NCBI GenBank assembly: GCA_031553685.1
Contig: JAVBLE010000053.1
Location: 1-64,000, forward strand
DNA: 64,000 nt
Source of the DNA: JAFGVL01 sp031553685
GTDB lineage: Bacteria > Bacteroidota > Bacteroidia > Bacteroidales > Paludibacteraceae
Direction: 5' to 3'
Shown: in pieces, positions 52,815 to 62,571 of the stretch
How the letters are laid out: each line of letters starts with the position of its first letter
Position numbering within the stretch: the first letter of the stretch is position 1
Position numbers and translations under genes: made by a program
Notes under the pieces: model-generated
Seen by the model: only the letters and a program-made list of their open reading frames with translations
What the model was told of the DNA's origin: nothing
Databases searched by the model: none

Positions 52815-53468
52815 TTATACTAATATTTCCCCGTCTCTCATTTCTATCACCCTGTCCGAAATAGAAGCCAGATGTTTATCGTGTGTTACGATAACAAAAG
52901 TCTGCCCATATTCTCGCCGCAAATCAAAAAAAAGATTATGCAGCTCTTCTTTGTTTTTAGTATCCAAGCTGCCCGAAGGTTCGTCGGCAAGGATAACCGA
53001 CGGATTGTTGATAATAGCCCGCGCCACTGCCACGCGTTGTTTCTCTCCGCCTGATAGTTCATTTGGTTTGTGGTCTGTGCGGTCTGTCAGTTTCAGATAA
53101 TCAAGTAATTCTTTTGCTTTTTTCTCCGCTTCGCGAGAGGATGTGCCGGCTATGTATGCCGGAATCATCACATTTTCCAATGCCGTAAACTCGGGCAGAA
53201 GCTGATGAAACTGAAAGATAAACCCAATCTCTTTATTACGAAAAGCTGCTAATTTTTTATCTCGAAGCGAAGCTGTCTTCGTTTCATTAATCGTTACTTC
53301 GCCACTATCTGCCTTGTCGAGCGTACCAATAATCTGTAACAAAGTAGTTTTTCCGGCTCCGCTTGCACCTACTATCGATACAATTTCTCCTTTACTTACA
53401 TGCAAATCAACGCCTTTGAGCACTTTCAGGTCGCCAAAGCTTTTATGTATATTGGTGGCTGTTATCAT
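52815..53468 (-). CDS. lolD: Lipoprotein-release ABC transporter ATPase
   Basis: A protein of 217 residues, the ATPase of the LolCDE-type complex that releases lipoproteins from the inner membrane. Walker A is GASGAGKTT, the signature is LSGGEKQRVAVARA, Walker B is VILADEPSGSLD, and the switch His lies in VIVTHDKHLA. The N-terminal IHKSFGDLKVLKGVDL is typical of LolD/MacB-type ATPases. LolC/E are not in the window. Confidence 0.88.
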   Translation of the reverse strand: MITATNIHKSFGDLKVLKGVDLHVSKGEIVSIVGASGAGKTTLLQIIGTLDKADSGEVTINETKTASLRDKKLAAFRNKEIGFIFQFHQLLPEFTALENVMIPAYIAGTSSREAEKKAKELLDYLKLTDRTDHKPNELSGGEKQRVAVARAIINNPSVILADEPSGSLDTKNKEELHNLFFDLRREYGQTFVIVTHDKHLASISDRVIEMRDGEILV

Positions 53469-53500
53469 TTAAATTTATTTTTAAACCTGCTAACCGAAAA

Positions 53501-53556
53501 ATTATATATGAATATTTCGGTTATAATCGAAACTTTTATATATAATTTTTCGATTA
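53501..53556. terminator. AT-rich inverted repeat
   Basis: CGAAAAATTATATAT on the left and ATATATAATTTTTCG on the right, with AATATTTCG/CGAAACTTT inside. It lies between lolD and the small RHH gene upstream and may end the RHH transcript. Confidence 0.5.
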
Positions 53557-53568
53557 GGATGTTATTTT

Positions 53569-53781
53569 TTAAAATAATGTAGGATGATCTTCATCAAACT
53601 TCTTTAAAATGGTTGTCATTAGAGTTTCGCGGATAAAGCGCGATTTGTTTTTTATTTTATAGGTAGCAATAAAACGGTTCAATGCCTTCAATTCCTCATC
53701 ATTAAGCATAATGCTTACACGGTTTTTGCGTGTCATGACCGGACGCGGTTTTACTTCTACCAGAGTTTTTTTCTTTGCCAT
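53569..53781 (-). CDS. Small ribbon-helix-helix-like protein
   Basis: A protein of 70 residues with a basic N-terminus and a core NRVSIMLNDEELKALNRFIATY then KNKSRFIRETLMTTIL, which is the strand-helix-helix pattern of RHH DNA-binding proteins. It could be a regulator. The methyltransferase gene is 6 bp upstream on the same strand, so they are likely co-transcribed. Confidence 0.75.
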   Translation of the reverse strand: MAKKKTLVEVKPRPVMTRKNRVSIMLNDEELKALNRFIATYKIKNKSRFIRETLMTTILKKFDEDHPTLF

Positions 53782-53787
53782 AAAAGC

Positions 53788-54567
53788 TTATTTGGTGAGC
53801 AAACTATAATAAGTTGTAATCCAGAAATTGCGTAAAAAAGGTAAAGCACTGATTATCTTCCATGCTTTGCGGGGCTTCAACCCAAACTTAACTTCATAGT
53901 TCGGATTGATAAAGTAAAAGATCTCTTTCAATGTTTGATAACCCTCACGCTCTGCTATGCGTTTAAACCGTTCGATAGAAATACCGGTTTCTTTTATCTC
54001 AAGCAAACCTTCAATCTTTCCTGCCGATTCACCTCCAAGCTTCAAAATTACTTTGTATAAGAATTTTGGTAAAATATGATAATACGGCAGATGTGACAGA
54101 ACACGGTTTTCGCACACCTGCTGATGCCCACCAAACGGATTGTACCAAGGTGGGAAAGCAATAAAGATGCGTCCGTCGTCGGTAAGCAAGTTTTTGATAA
54201 ATGCCATAAAATGTTCCTGATCGTGGATATGCTCTACCACATCGCGAATCATAATAAAATCATATTTCTCTTTCCCGTCGAAGTTGTAAATATTTTCGCA
54301 AATCAAATGCAATTTATCACGGTTGGGATGTCCTTCAAAGAACTCGTTTGCCCATTGGTTTTTAATACTTTCCAGTTCAACGCCGGTAACATGGAAACCT
54401 CTGTCTAAAAAAGGCTTTAGATTACCTCCCTCGCCCGAACCGATTTCGAGAACCGACATATCCTTCCGTTCAAAAAAATCAGTACCTATAAATGGTATTA
54501 CATATTTTTCGGTCGTGTATATTTGTTCTTCAAAGTATTTGTCGCGGTTCTGGTGTCGGTCTTGCAT
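53788..54567 (-). CDS. SAM-dependent methyltransferase
   Basis: A protein of 259 residues with a class I Rossmann methyltransferase core: VLEIGSGEGGNLKPFLDRG (motif I, about 40-58), VTGVELESI with the acidic end of strand 2, YDFIMIRDVVEHIHDQEHFMAF (motif IV region), and DGRIFIAFPPW. The C-terminal part may bind the acceptor (sugar, lipid or small molecule). The acceptor is unknown; relatives often act on cell-surface polysaccharides or ubiquinone-type acceptors. Confidence 0.85.
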   Translation of the reverse strand: MQDRHQNRDKYFEEQIYTTEKYVIPFIGTDFFERKDMSVLEIGSGEGGNLKPFLDRGFHVTGVELESIKNQWANEFFEGHPNRDKLHLICENIYNFDGKEKYDFIMIRDVVEHIHDQEHFMAFIKNLLTDDGRIFIAFPPWYNPFGGHQQVCENRVLSHLPYYHILPKFLYKVILKLGGESAGKIEGLLEIKETGISIERFKRIAEREGYQTLKEIFYFINPNYEVKFGLKPRKAWKIISALPFLRNFWITTYYSLLTK

Positions 54568-54681
54568 GTTTTGGGTTTCTGATTTTCAGGCGTAAAAGTA
54601 CAAATTTTTATAAAAATAATTGGTAAGTTTGCAGATAATTGAGAATGATAACCGTGATTTTACCATTCAAAAAAGAAATTT

Positions 54682-55689
54682 ATGTTGAAAGAAAATAATA
54701 AAGATAGACAATACATCTTTGATATAAAAAAGCTACTCCAACAGGCTCGTCAAAAAGCATATACAGCTATCAACACAGCCATGATTGAAGTTTATTGGAA
54801 AATCGGTAGGCGAATTGTTGATGAAGAGCAAAAGGGAGAAAAGCGGGCAGCTTATGGCGAGGAAATCTTACAAACATTATCCAAAGAACTAACTGTTGAG
54901 TTCGGTAAAGGTTTTTCGTATGCAAATCTTCGTAATTTCAGGCAATTTTATTTAACTTTTTCTGAAAATCAAATTTATTACGCACTGCGTAGCAATTTGA
55001 CATGGACACATTACCGACTGATAATGAGGATAGAAGATGCAAATGCAAAACAATATTATTTGAAAGAATGTTCTGAGCAAATGTGGAGCACTCGTGCGCT
55101 CGAACGAAATATAAATACACATTATTACGAACGGCTTTTATCTTCTTCTCAAAACAAACAATATGATGTTCAGCAACAGCAAAATCCCAATGAATTTATC
55201 AAAGATCCCTATGTTTTTGAATTCTTGAACATCCCTCAATCATTTGCCAATACAGAAAAAGAGATTGAATCAGCTCTCATCGAAAATTTGCAGCATTTTC
55301 TATTAGAACTAGGTAAAGGATTTTCTTTTGTCGGCAGGCAATTTCGTATCAGCACAGAGACTTCGCATTTTTATATCGATCTTGTTTTTTATAATTATAT
55401 CCTCAAATGTTTTGTTCTCTTTGATCTGAAGATTGATAAACTTAGTCATCAAGATATCGGACAAATGGATATGTATGTTCGTATGTTTGATAGTTTAAAA
55501 AGAGGAGAAACAGACAATCCTACTATTGGCATTATTCTTTGCTCGGAAAAAGAAGAAACCATTGTAAAATATAGTGTTTTGCAAGAAAGCAAACAATTAT
55601 TTGCAACCAAATACATGCCATATCTTCCAACAGAAGAAGAGCTTATCAAAGAAATAGAACGAGAAAGGAAATTGCTAAAACATGAATAA
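54682..55689 (+). CDS. DUF1016 (YhcG-type) nuclease
   Basis: A protein of 335 residues. The N-terminal half (VYWKIGRRIVDEEQKGEKRAAYG, FSYANLRNFRQFYLTF) is the DUF1016 N-domain; the C-terminal half is a PD-(D/E)XK nuclease fold (FVGRQFRISTETSHFYIDLVFYN, CFVLFDLKIDKLSHQDIGQM, with the conserved Asp and the D-x-K pair). Members of this family may act in mobile-element defence or restriction. It ends 3 nt before the AddB-like gene. Confidence 0.88.
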   Translation: MLKENNKDRQYIFDIKKLLQQARQKAYTAINTAMIEVYWKIGRRIVDEEQKGEKRAAYGEEILQTLSKELTVEFGKGFSYANLRNFRQFYLTFSENQIYYALRSNLTWTHYRLIMRIEDANAKQYYLKECSEQMWSTRALERNINTHYYERLLSSSQNKQYDVQQQQNPNEFIKDPYVFEFLNIPQSFANTEKEIESALIENLQHFLLELGKGFSFVGRQFRISTETSHFYIDLVFYNYILKCFVLFDLKIDKLSHQDIGQMDMYVRMFDSLKRGETDNPTIGIILCSEKEETIVKYSVLQESKQLFATKYMPYLPTEEELIKEIERERKLLKHE

Positions 55690-55692
55690 AAT

Positions 55693-58593
55693 ATGCCACA
55701 GACCCCTTTTCTCGAACAAGTAGCCACTGATTTGGTGCAGCGTTTCGGCAACGATATGTCGCGTGTAACGGTTGTTTTTCCCAACCGGCGGGCACGGCTG
55801 TTCTTCAACGAATATTTGTGTGTGGCTTCGGACAAAGCACTTTGGGCACCTTTTTATGCCGATCTGAACGAGCTTTTTGTCAGTGCATCCAAATTACAAC
55901 AAGCCGATTCGCTTAAATTGCTCAATATTTTATACAAAATCTATATTGATATTTATAATAAACACACAAATACTGTATCTGTCGAAACCTTCGACGAGTT
56001 TTATTATTTTGGCGAAATCATTTTGAGTGATTTTAATGATGTGGACAAAAACTTGGTGAATCCGATGGCATTGTTCAGCAATCTATTGGAACTGGAAAAG
56101 CTAAAAGATGATTTTGAACACCTTGACCAAACGCAATGGGAAACCGTTGAGCGTTTCTTTCACGACATTGCTACCAAACCCACCAAGCTGAAAGATGCAT
56201 TTTTCTCCATCTGGAGCATTTTGGGAGATGTTTATGCCGAATTTAAAAATCAACTCATATCCGAAAACATTGCTTTTGATGGTATGTTATATCGTTCGGT
56301 AATTGAAGATTTGCAGGCAAACGGAGTGCAAAGTTTCTCACAAGAGAAATATGTTTTTGTCGGGTTCAATGTGTTGACCAAATGCGAAAAAGAATTATTC
56401 AAACTTTTACAGCAAAATGATAAAGCCCTTTTCTATTGGGATTATAATGAATATTATTTAGGTGAAATACACGAAACCGGTCGCTTTATTCGCCAAAACC
56501 TGCAACAATTTCCACCGGCAATTAAGCCTGTAGATACAACAGACTTTGAGAGTAATAAAAGTTCGGTTTGCATGGTCGAGTCTTCGTCCGAAAGTGCACA
56601 GGCAGGTTATATTGAGCAATGGCTCAAAGATATTGGGTTCACACCAACTGACGATGTGCCGGATACTGCCATTGTGCTTTGCAACGAAGCAAACCTGCAA
56701 TCGGTAATGCATGCCATACCCGGTGAAACAACAAACGGCGAAGCTATTTCGGCAAATATCACCATGGGTTTCCCGCTTACACAAACGCCTGTTTTTAGTC
56801 TTATCACAGCACTTGCCGAATTGCAACTGAAAGGGGTGGATGAAGCAAATAACCGTTTTCGCTATAATTTTGTGTTGCCTGTGTTACAACATCCTTACAT
56901 TCGGCTTATTTTCAAAGAATCCGGTGCCGTGGAGGCTTTGATGATACACGAACATAACTTCTTCCCAACACAAAACGAACTGCAAAACACACAGATATTT
57001 CGCCCGACTCGCGATGCCAAAACGCTTGCCGCCTATCTGCTCGAAATTGTACAAACGGTTGCCCTCGAATATGGTAAAACAGAAGCAGACAATACACAAT
57101 CGTTCTCTCAACTCTATAGCGAATCGTTGTTTCGGGCGTTTCAATCTCTCAACCGGTTGAACGATCTGCTGCAAAGCGGCGAATTGCATACCGAAAAAGC
57201 TACTCTTGTAAGTTTGCTCAAACGGATGTTGGTAAGTACTTCGGTGCCATTCCACGGCGAACCGGCAAAAGGATTGCAGATAATGGGATTGCTCGAAACC
57301 CGTAACCTCGACTTCAAGAATGTACTGATGCTAAGTGTAAACGAAGGCGTGCTCCCCAAGTCGGAAAACGAATCGTCGTTTATTCCGCACTTTATCCGGC
57401 AGTTTTTCGGTATGACTACGGTGGAACATCAAGATTCGTTATACGCGTATTATTTCTATCGACTGCTACAACGAGCCGAAAATGTATCACTTTCGTATAG
57501 CACGGCGGCTAAATCGACTGGAAAACTGGAAAAAAGTCGTTACTTGTTGCAACTACTTACCGAGTCAGGTTTGAAAGTCAAACAACTGACTATTAAAACC
57601 GAACTGAACCCACAGCAAAATAACGAAATCACGGTTCGTAAAACCGACGACTTGATCATTCAACTTAAAAACAGATACGATAAACGCAGTAATCCCGAAG
57701 CAAAAACCCTTTCGCCATCGGCTTTCAATAGTTATCTGGATTGTAGCTTGCGGTTTTATTTGCAATATATTGCCGGGGTAAAACCTCCACAAGAGCTGAC
57801 TGATGAGTTGGACAACTCGGTACTCGGGCGAGTGTTTCACAAAGCAATGGAACTTATTTACCGCGAAATGGGGCGTACGCCGCTTGAGCAAAAAGAAATC
57901 ACACCTTTTGTGGTAACCGAAGCATTGATTGATAACTTTTTGTACAATATTGTCCGGCTCGAAGCCGCTATAGAGGAAGCTTTTAATCAAGAATTTTTCG
58001 GGAAAAGAAAAGTAGCACGCAATCGTTATAATGGTGAGCAATTGATTTATTTTCGAATTATCAATCAATTAATTAAGCGATTGTTGAAAATTGATAAAAG
58101 CAATGTCCCATTTACTCTCATAGCCCTCGAAAAAGAAAAATATCGCCGAATTGAGTTGAATGATATGTTGCTGCAAGTTGGTGGTATTGTGGATCGAATT
58201 GACGAAAAAGAAAAAACCTTGCGTGTGGTGGATTATAAAACAGGTGGTCGCCCTTCGAATATCAACACCATGGAAAAACTCTTTGAACAAGGAAAAGACC
58301 GTGCAAGTTATGCTTTTCAAGCGTTTCTATATTCCTCTATCCTGGTTGAAGAACAGCCAGAAGCCGTTATTCCGGCACTTATCTATATCCAAAAAGCCAT
58401 TGCAGACGATTATTCGCCAGTAATCACCTGGCAAAATGGTCCGATAAACGATTTTAGCGAAATAAAAGATGAATTTGAAACAGCATTTCGGGCAAAATTA
58501 GCCGAACTATTCAACCCCGAAATCCCATTTACCCAAACCGGAAATGAATATGCCTGCGAATGGTGCAACTTTAAGCGGATGTGTGGACGGTGA
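55693..58593 (+). CDS. AddB-like PD-(D/E)XK nuclease
   Basis: A protein of 966 residues. The N-terminal part resembles a degenerate helicase domain (VTVVFPNRRARLFFNEYL) and the C-terminal part a RecB-type nuclease (RVVDYKTGGRPSN, with D and K, and IPALIYIQKAI). A Cys at NSYLDCSLRFYLQYI and three in EYACEWCNFKRMCGR are placed as in AddB-type nucleases, which hold a 4Fe-4S cluster near the active site. It is thus likely part of double-strand-break processing, with an AddA partner outside the window. Confidence 0.88.
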   Translation: MPQTPFLEQVATDLVQRFGNDMSRVTVVFPNRRARLFFNEYLCVASDKALWAPFYADLNELFVSASKLQQADSLKLLNILYKIYIDIYNKHTNTVSVETFDEFYYFGEIILSDFNDVDKNLVNPMALFSNLLELEKLKDDFEHLDQTQWETVERFFHDIATKPTKLKDAFFSIWSILGDVYAEFKNQLISENIAFDGMLYRSVIEDLQANGVQSFSQEKYVFVGFNVLTKCEKELFKLLQQNDKALFYWDYNEYYLGEIHETGRFIRQNLQQFPPAIKPVDTTDFESNKSSVCMVESSSESAQAGYIEQWLKDIGFTPTDDVPDTAIVLCNEANLQSVMHAIPGETTNGEAISANITMGFPLTQTPVFSLITALAELQLKGVDEANNRFRYNFVLPVLQHPYIRLIFKESGAVEALMIHEHNFFPTQNELQNTQIFRPTRDAKTLAAYLLEIVQTVALEYGKTEADNTQSFSQLYSESLFRAFQSLNRLNDLLQSGELHTEKATLVSLLKRMLVSTSVPFHGEPAKGLQIMGLLETRNLDFKNVLMLSVNEGVLPKSENESSFIPHFIRQFFGMTTVEHQDSLYAYYFYRLLQRAENVSLSYSTAAKSTGKLEKSRYLLQLLTESGLKVKQLTIKTELNPQQNNEITVRKTDDLIIQLKNRYDKRSNPEAKTLSPSAFNSYLDCSLRFYLQYIAGVKPPQELTDELDNSVLGRVFHKAMELIYREMGRTPLEQKEITPFVVTEALIDNFLYNIVRLEAAIEEAFNQEFFGKRKVARNRYNGEQLIYFRIINQLIKRLLKIDKSNVPFTLIALEKEKYRRIELNDMLLQVGGIVDRIDEKEKTLRVVDYKTGGRPSNINTMEKLFEQGKDRASYAFQAFLYSSILVEEQPEAVIPALIYIQKAIADDYSPVITWQNGPINDFSEIKDEFETAFRAKLAELFNPEIPFTQTGNEYACEWCNFKRMCGR

Positions 58594-58651
58594 TTTTATA
58601 TTTTTCCTCAAAGACACAAAGAAAATTTAGGATTCTTTGTGGGCTATTCAA

Positions 58652-59401
58652 TCACCCAAACACCTTCAAAAACACCTCCTTATAACTTGGCGAAATCTCT
58701 ATCTCTGTTCCGTCTTCGAGCACAGCGTAACCGCCCGAATTTTTGTGATACGATTTGACAAAATCAGTATTGATAATATGCGATTTGTGTACCCGCAGAA
58801 ATGGCGGCGGCAATATTTCCTCAAAATGCTTGAGAAAACGGCAAACCATTTTCTTTGTCTTATTACTCAAATAAATATCGGTAAAATTGCCGTTCCCTTG
58901 CAGACGAACAATTTCTTCCATTTTTACCACTTCAAAACCTTCGAGCGTGGGCAAGATAACTTGCTGTTTCTGAAGTCGCGGCTCATGATAATTTTCGAGG
59001 ATAATTTTATTGCGATTGAAAGTTTCGTTGTCGGCAATGTGTTGCTGCACTTTGGTTACGGCCACAATGAGTTCTTCTATATCAACCGGTTTTAGCAGGT
59101 AGTAAGCTGCACTCTGGTTGAGTGCCCGCAACGAATATTGCGAATAGGCAGTAACAAAGATGGTTTCGAAATACAAATCCTTGCAACCGTCCAACACATC
59201 AAATGCATTGCCAAAAGGCATTTCTACATCAAGAAAGACAAGCTGGGGCTGCAACTCGTGCAGCAACTCCACGCCTTCCTTGGCGTTTTGTGCTTCGCCA
59301 ATTACTTCTACATGCGGACAATATTTTGCTAAATAACTTTTGAGAGCTTCGCGTGCCGATATTTCGTCTTCGACTATTACGCTGCGAATGGATTTTATCA
59401 T
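58652..59401 (-). CDS. LytTR response regulator
   Basis: A protein of 249 residues. Receiver domain with acidic D12 and E13, phosphoacceptor D58 in VFLDVEMPFGNAFDVL and Lys in LLKPVDIEELI; then a LytTR DNA-binding domain with KHFEEILPPPFLRVHKSHIINTDFV. It is the output partner of the histidine kinase that precedes it on the same strand. Targets are not visible. Confidence 0.93.
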   Translation of the reverse strand: MIKSIRSVIVEDEISAREALKSYLAKYCPHVEVIGEAQNAKEGVELLHELQPQLVFLDVEMPFGNAFDVLDGCKDLYFETIFVTAYSQYSLRALNQSAAYYLLKPVDIEELIVAVTKVQQHIADNETFNRNKIILENYHEPRLQKQQVILPTLEGFEVVKMEEIVRLQGNGNFTDIYLSNKTKKMVCRFLKHFEEILPPPFLRVHKSHIINTDFVKSYHKNSGGYAVLEDGTEIEISPSYKEVFLKVFG

Positions 59402-59516
59402 GGGCTTTATTTTTAGACAGAATTTACAGAATTGCAGGGTGTAAAGTGTAATGAGTAAAGTGTAATCTAAACTTCATTTTACTATCATTATTTTTTACTC
59501 CTTACTCTTTACACTT

Positions 59517-61298
59517 TTAACTTGGAACGATTATCATTACAATCACTCCCGTTTCGTTGCCCTGCTTGTCTTCCACTTGGAGCGAAATATGGGTGCGATA
59601 CAGGTTATTCAACAGGCTGATTCGTTCGTTGGTATTGGTCATGCCGCGCGATTGGTGTTGGCGTTGGTGCTCGGTTTTTAGCTCCCGGCTGCGGCGTATA
59701 CCAATGCCGTTGTCTTCTACCTTTATCACCAGATTATTATTTTCCAAAAATATTTTCAAGGATAAATTCCCCTTGGTTTCTTTGTAACGCAGCCCGTGCC
59801 AAATGGCATTTTCGAGTTGCGGCTGTACGAGCATATTGGGGATTTGCAGGGCGTCGGCGTCAATGCTTTCGTCCACATCAATCGTGTACGAAAATTTGTC
59901 GCTAAAACGCATGTGTTCCAGTTGCAGATACTCTTTGAGTTGAGCCAGCTCGACCGAGAGCGGAATGAAATCCTTATTGGAATTTTCCATCATATTACGC
60001 ATCAGTTTGGAGTATGACGAAAGATATTTGTTCGCCTCCAATTCATTATTTTGTGCGATAAATTGATTAATGCTATTAAGGCTATTGAAAATAAAATGCG
60101 GATTCATCTCGCGCCTAAGCGATTGCAACGCAATTTGTTTATTCTTTTTATTAATCGAGAATAAAAATTTCACAATAACGATTACTACCAACAAAATAAG
60201 CGCGATAACCCCAATCAAGAAATAATTGATCGTGTTGGTGCGGGCAATAAGTTCGTCTTTCAAGGCGCGTTCTTTTTCGAGCTGGGCAATGCGCTGTTCG
60301 ACCGAGAGGATTGTTTTGGTGTCAATCAACGAACTGTCGGCTGCAATAACAGAGTCGAAATTTTTAGCGAAATCATCGTACAGTTCGACTATTTTCTTGG
60401 TATCATTGGTTTTGCGATATTCGGCTACCAACAAGTCGAGGCTCTTTTTGGCAGCCAAAGTATTGTGTTGCTCGATGGCTATTTGGTAGGCTTGTTGTAG
60501 CGACTCAATGCCTTTTTCGCGGTTATCACCCTTAAAATAATTTTGCGACATTAATTGTAATTGCTCTATGGCAATTAATTCATTGCTCGTTTTTTTTGCT
60601 TCGGTAACAATATCTTTGGTTACAGCTTCGGCTTTTTCATACTCTGCATTTCGGGCATAAGCCGTAGCGATTTCTTGTTTTATCACAATGGCTTTGTCCG
60701 AATTTTCGGTTTCTTTCAGTGCGCTTTGCAGGTTGCCGATAGCTTCGTCTTTCTTGTTTTCAGCCATTTTAAGGTCAGCCATTTGCTTGTAGGCATCGGC
60801 ACGGTCGGCACTCTTTTCGGCAATGGCAATATTCTCTTGGATATATCCGACTTGAACATCTTTGTTTGCCTGATTTTCGAGACGCTTAGCATCATTCGCA
60901 TTCAGCTTTCTGGCAACTTTGTCTTGCGCATAATAATTGGCCGAATTGTAGCTTTGAATGGCAAGTTCGGTTTTGTTTTGCGCTTCTTGTATTTTTGCCA
61001 ATTCGCGATCGATAGCGGCTACTTTATCTTTATTTTTCAGCTTCAAATAAATCTTTCTTGCCTTTTGCCAATTCTCTTCGGCTTTGGTATAATTGCCGGC
61101 ATCCGAGAATTTCTTTGCCAGATTCTCATAGTCGGCTGCCACCACATCGTCGGGCTTGTCTTCGTCCAGCGATTTGGAGAGTTCCATTGCGGCTTCTTTT
61201 TGTACCGATACCTTGCTCGATGATTTTTTTTGTTGGGCAAAAATCGTCATCGAAACAAAACAGAGGAAAAGGGTTAGTATGTGTGTTTTCGTTTTCAT
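59517..61298 (-). CDS. Sensor histidine kinase (LytS-like)
   Basis: A protein of 593 residues. N-terminal signal (MKTKTHILTLFLCFVSMTIF) for export, then tetratricopeptide-like helical repeats (about 50-340) in the periplasm, a coiled coil, one membrane segment (TINYFLIGVIALILLVVIVIV) and the cytoplasmic kinase: NPHFIFNSLNSINQFI with the phosphorylated His and VEDNGIG with VQPQLENAIWHGL as the ATP-binding part. The start at 61298 is chosen because the longer frame would be made of REP sequence. It pairs with the LytTR regulator. Confidence 0.92.
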   Translation of the reverse strand: MKTKTHILTLFLCFVSMTIFAQQKKSSSKVSVQKEAAMELSKSLDEDKPDDVVAADYENLAKKFSDAGNYTKAEENWQKARKIYLKLKNKDKVAAIDRELAKIQEAQNKTELAIQSYNSANYYAQDKVARKLNANDAKRLENQANKDVQVGYIQENIAIAEKSADRADAYKQMADLKMAENKKDEAIGNLQSALKETENSDKAIVIKQEIATAYARNAEYEKAEAVTKDIVTEAKKTSNELIAIEQLQLMSQNYFKGDNREKGIESLQQAYQIAIEQHNTLAAKKSLDLLVAEYRKTNDTKKIVELYDDFAKNFDSVIAADSSLIDTKTILSVEQRIAQLEKERALKDELIARTNTINYFLIGVIALILLVVIVIVKFLFSINKKNKQIALQSLRREMNPHFIFNSLNSINQFIAQNNELEANKYLSSYSKLMRNMMENSNKDFIPLSVELAQLKEYLQLEHMRFSDKFSYTIDVDESIDADALQIPNMLVQPQLENAIWHGLRYKETKGNLSLKIFLENNNLVIKVEDNGIGIRRSRELKTEHQRQHQSRGMTNTNERISLLNNLYRTHISLQVEDKQGNETGVIVMIIVPS

Positions 61299-61342
61299 GG
61301 TTTTGTGTTTGGGCATTCGGTTGTTGTGGGTGTTGTTTTGTT

Positions 61343-61417
61343 GTAGAGACAGGGCATTCGATTGTTGTAGAGACAGGGCATGCCCTGTCTCTACTCTACG
61401 GCATGCCCTGTCTCTAC
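61343..61417. repeat. REP cluster 3' of the transposase gene
   Basis: A perfect 28-bp palindrome (61367-61394, starting GTAGAGACAGGGCATG) with half copies on either side (61343-61358 and 61400-61417). It lies between the transposase stop and the sensor kinase start. Confidence 0.85.
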
Positions 61418-61438
61418 GGCAACCGGCGCCCATATTTA

Positions 61439-62056
61439 TTACAAATAAAATTTATCCGTTTCCCAATTTGCAGGATTGTTAATAATATATTCTGATATTT
61501 GTCGAAATGATTTTTCATCGCGAATAATGTGTTCATGAAAACGCGTTTGCCATGCAAATTCATATTCCAATCGATGTGCATGTTTCGTTACCGCCGATTT
61601 ATACGATCCGACAATGGATGAAATGGTGTTTTTGCCTTGATTCCGAAATCGTTTCTGGGCAGGTGTTTGTTGTGGTAGTAGAGACAGGGCATTCGGTTGT
61701 TGTTGTAGAGACAGGGCATGCCCTGTCTCTACTGCATGCCCTGTCTCTACGGACGGCGCCAATGCCGATACATCCGTTTTATTCCCCGATAAAATCAAAA
61801 TGCCATGGATATGATTAGGCATTACCACAAAGGTATCCAATTCGATATTTTGTGCATGATTTTTTATTTCATGCCACAACACATCTGCTAATATTCCAAG
61901 ATGTGATAAATTCATTTTTCCATCTATAATTTTACCAAAATAATCTTCTTTATCTTTGGTACAGATAGTAATAAAATAAGCTCCATCACAACCATAATCC
62001 CACCACTCGGCACGGGCAGATGATATTCGGTATTTATTTTGATATTTTTCAGCCAT
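61439..62056 (-). CDS. REP-associated tyrosine transposase (RAYT)
   Basis: A protein of 205 residues of the Y1/IS200-like family. Metal-binding H82-x-H84 in VMPNHIHGILI, the GAYFITICT start (about 25-33), and the catalytic Tyr in ISEYIINNP near the C-terminus are present. Between them, residues 102-127 (SVETGHAVETGHALSL and following) are encoded by REP palindromes at 61679-61750, inserted in frame. RAYTs excise and spread REP palindromes; here the gene is flanked by REPs on both sides. Whether the enzyme tolerates the insertion is uncertain, but the frame is intact. Confidence 0.88.
   Translation of the reverse strand: MAEKYQNKYRISSARAEWWDYGCDGAYFITICTKDKEDYFGKIIDGKMNLSHLGILADVLWHEIKNHAQNIELDTFVVMPNHIHGILILSGNKTDVSALAPSVETGHAVETGHALSLQQQPNALSLLPQQTPAQKRFRNQGKNTISSIVGSYKSAVTKHAHRLEYEFAWQTRFHEHIIRDEKSFRQISEYIINNPANWETDKFYL
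61679..61750. repeat. REP pair inside the transposase coding sequence
   Basis: A perfect palindrome (61705-61732) with half copies at 61679-61693 and 61734-61750, all in frame with the transposase gene. Confidence 0.85.
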
Positions 62057-62089
62057 TTATTGTTTTTTTGTTTGGGGTGTTGTTTTTCC

Positions 62090-62141
62090 GTAGAGACAGG
62101 GCATGCGGTTGTTGTAGAGACAGGGCATGCCCTGTCTCTAC
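62090..62141. repeat. REP cluster 5' of the transposase gene
   Basis: A perfect 28-bp palindrome (62114-62141) preceded by a half copy (62090-62106), just upstream of the transposase start and downstream of the HTH gene. Confidence 0.85.
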
Positions 62142-62146
62142 TCGCC

Positions 62147-62506
62147 CTATTTTTTCAAAACTCCCTCGTAAACCTTCACTTTCATTTTCAACTCGTCGAG
62201 TTCCTGTTGCATGGCATTTATTTTTTGTTGCAGTTCGTCTGCTTTTTGCAGCAGTTCGGTTTCTTTTTTCCCGATATATTCTATGTTCAAAGCCTCGGCT
62301 ATCTCAGCCAGGAAGTTGTGCTGCAAAGCTTGCGAGGCGCGCCACCAAATGCCGGTTTGCAGCGTGTCGCTCGCAAAGTAGGCGTTGACACTCGAAGGCG
62401 TAACGCCCATTTGCCGTGCCAGCCACGCCTTGTTTGTGTTATGCTCATTGATGTGCTTTTCGAGCAATTTGCCGTTGTGAGGCATGTCTTTGATGATTTT
62501 TTTCAT
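62147..62506 (-). CDS. HTH protein with coiled-coil tail
   Basis: A protein of 119 residues with a helix-turn-helix (NKAWLARQMGVTPSSVNAYF, about 25-44), a short link and a C-terminal coiled coil (ELLQKADELQQKINAMQQEL, continuing to the end), suggesting a dimeric DNA-binding protein. Its likely promoter region upstream (62520-62745) is full of repeated words, which may be its own operator. Function not known. Confidence 0.8.
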   Translation of the reverse strand: MKKIIKDMPHNGKLLEKHINEHNTNKAWLARQMGVTPSSVNAYFASDTLQTGIWWRASQALQHNFLAEIAEALNIEYIGKKETELLQKADELQQKINAMQQELDELKMKVKVYEGVLKK

Positions 62507-62571
62507 GATTTACGGTCTTTTATTGTGATTAAAGAGGTAAATATAGTCTGTTTTTTCGTTTTTAGCGTAAT

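Noticed and set aside
59402..59516. Small RNA between the LytTR regulator and kinase genes
   Set aside because: The gap holds only an AT-rich inverted repeat (GTGTAAAGTGTAA and its rough complement) with no promoter of its own.
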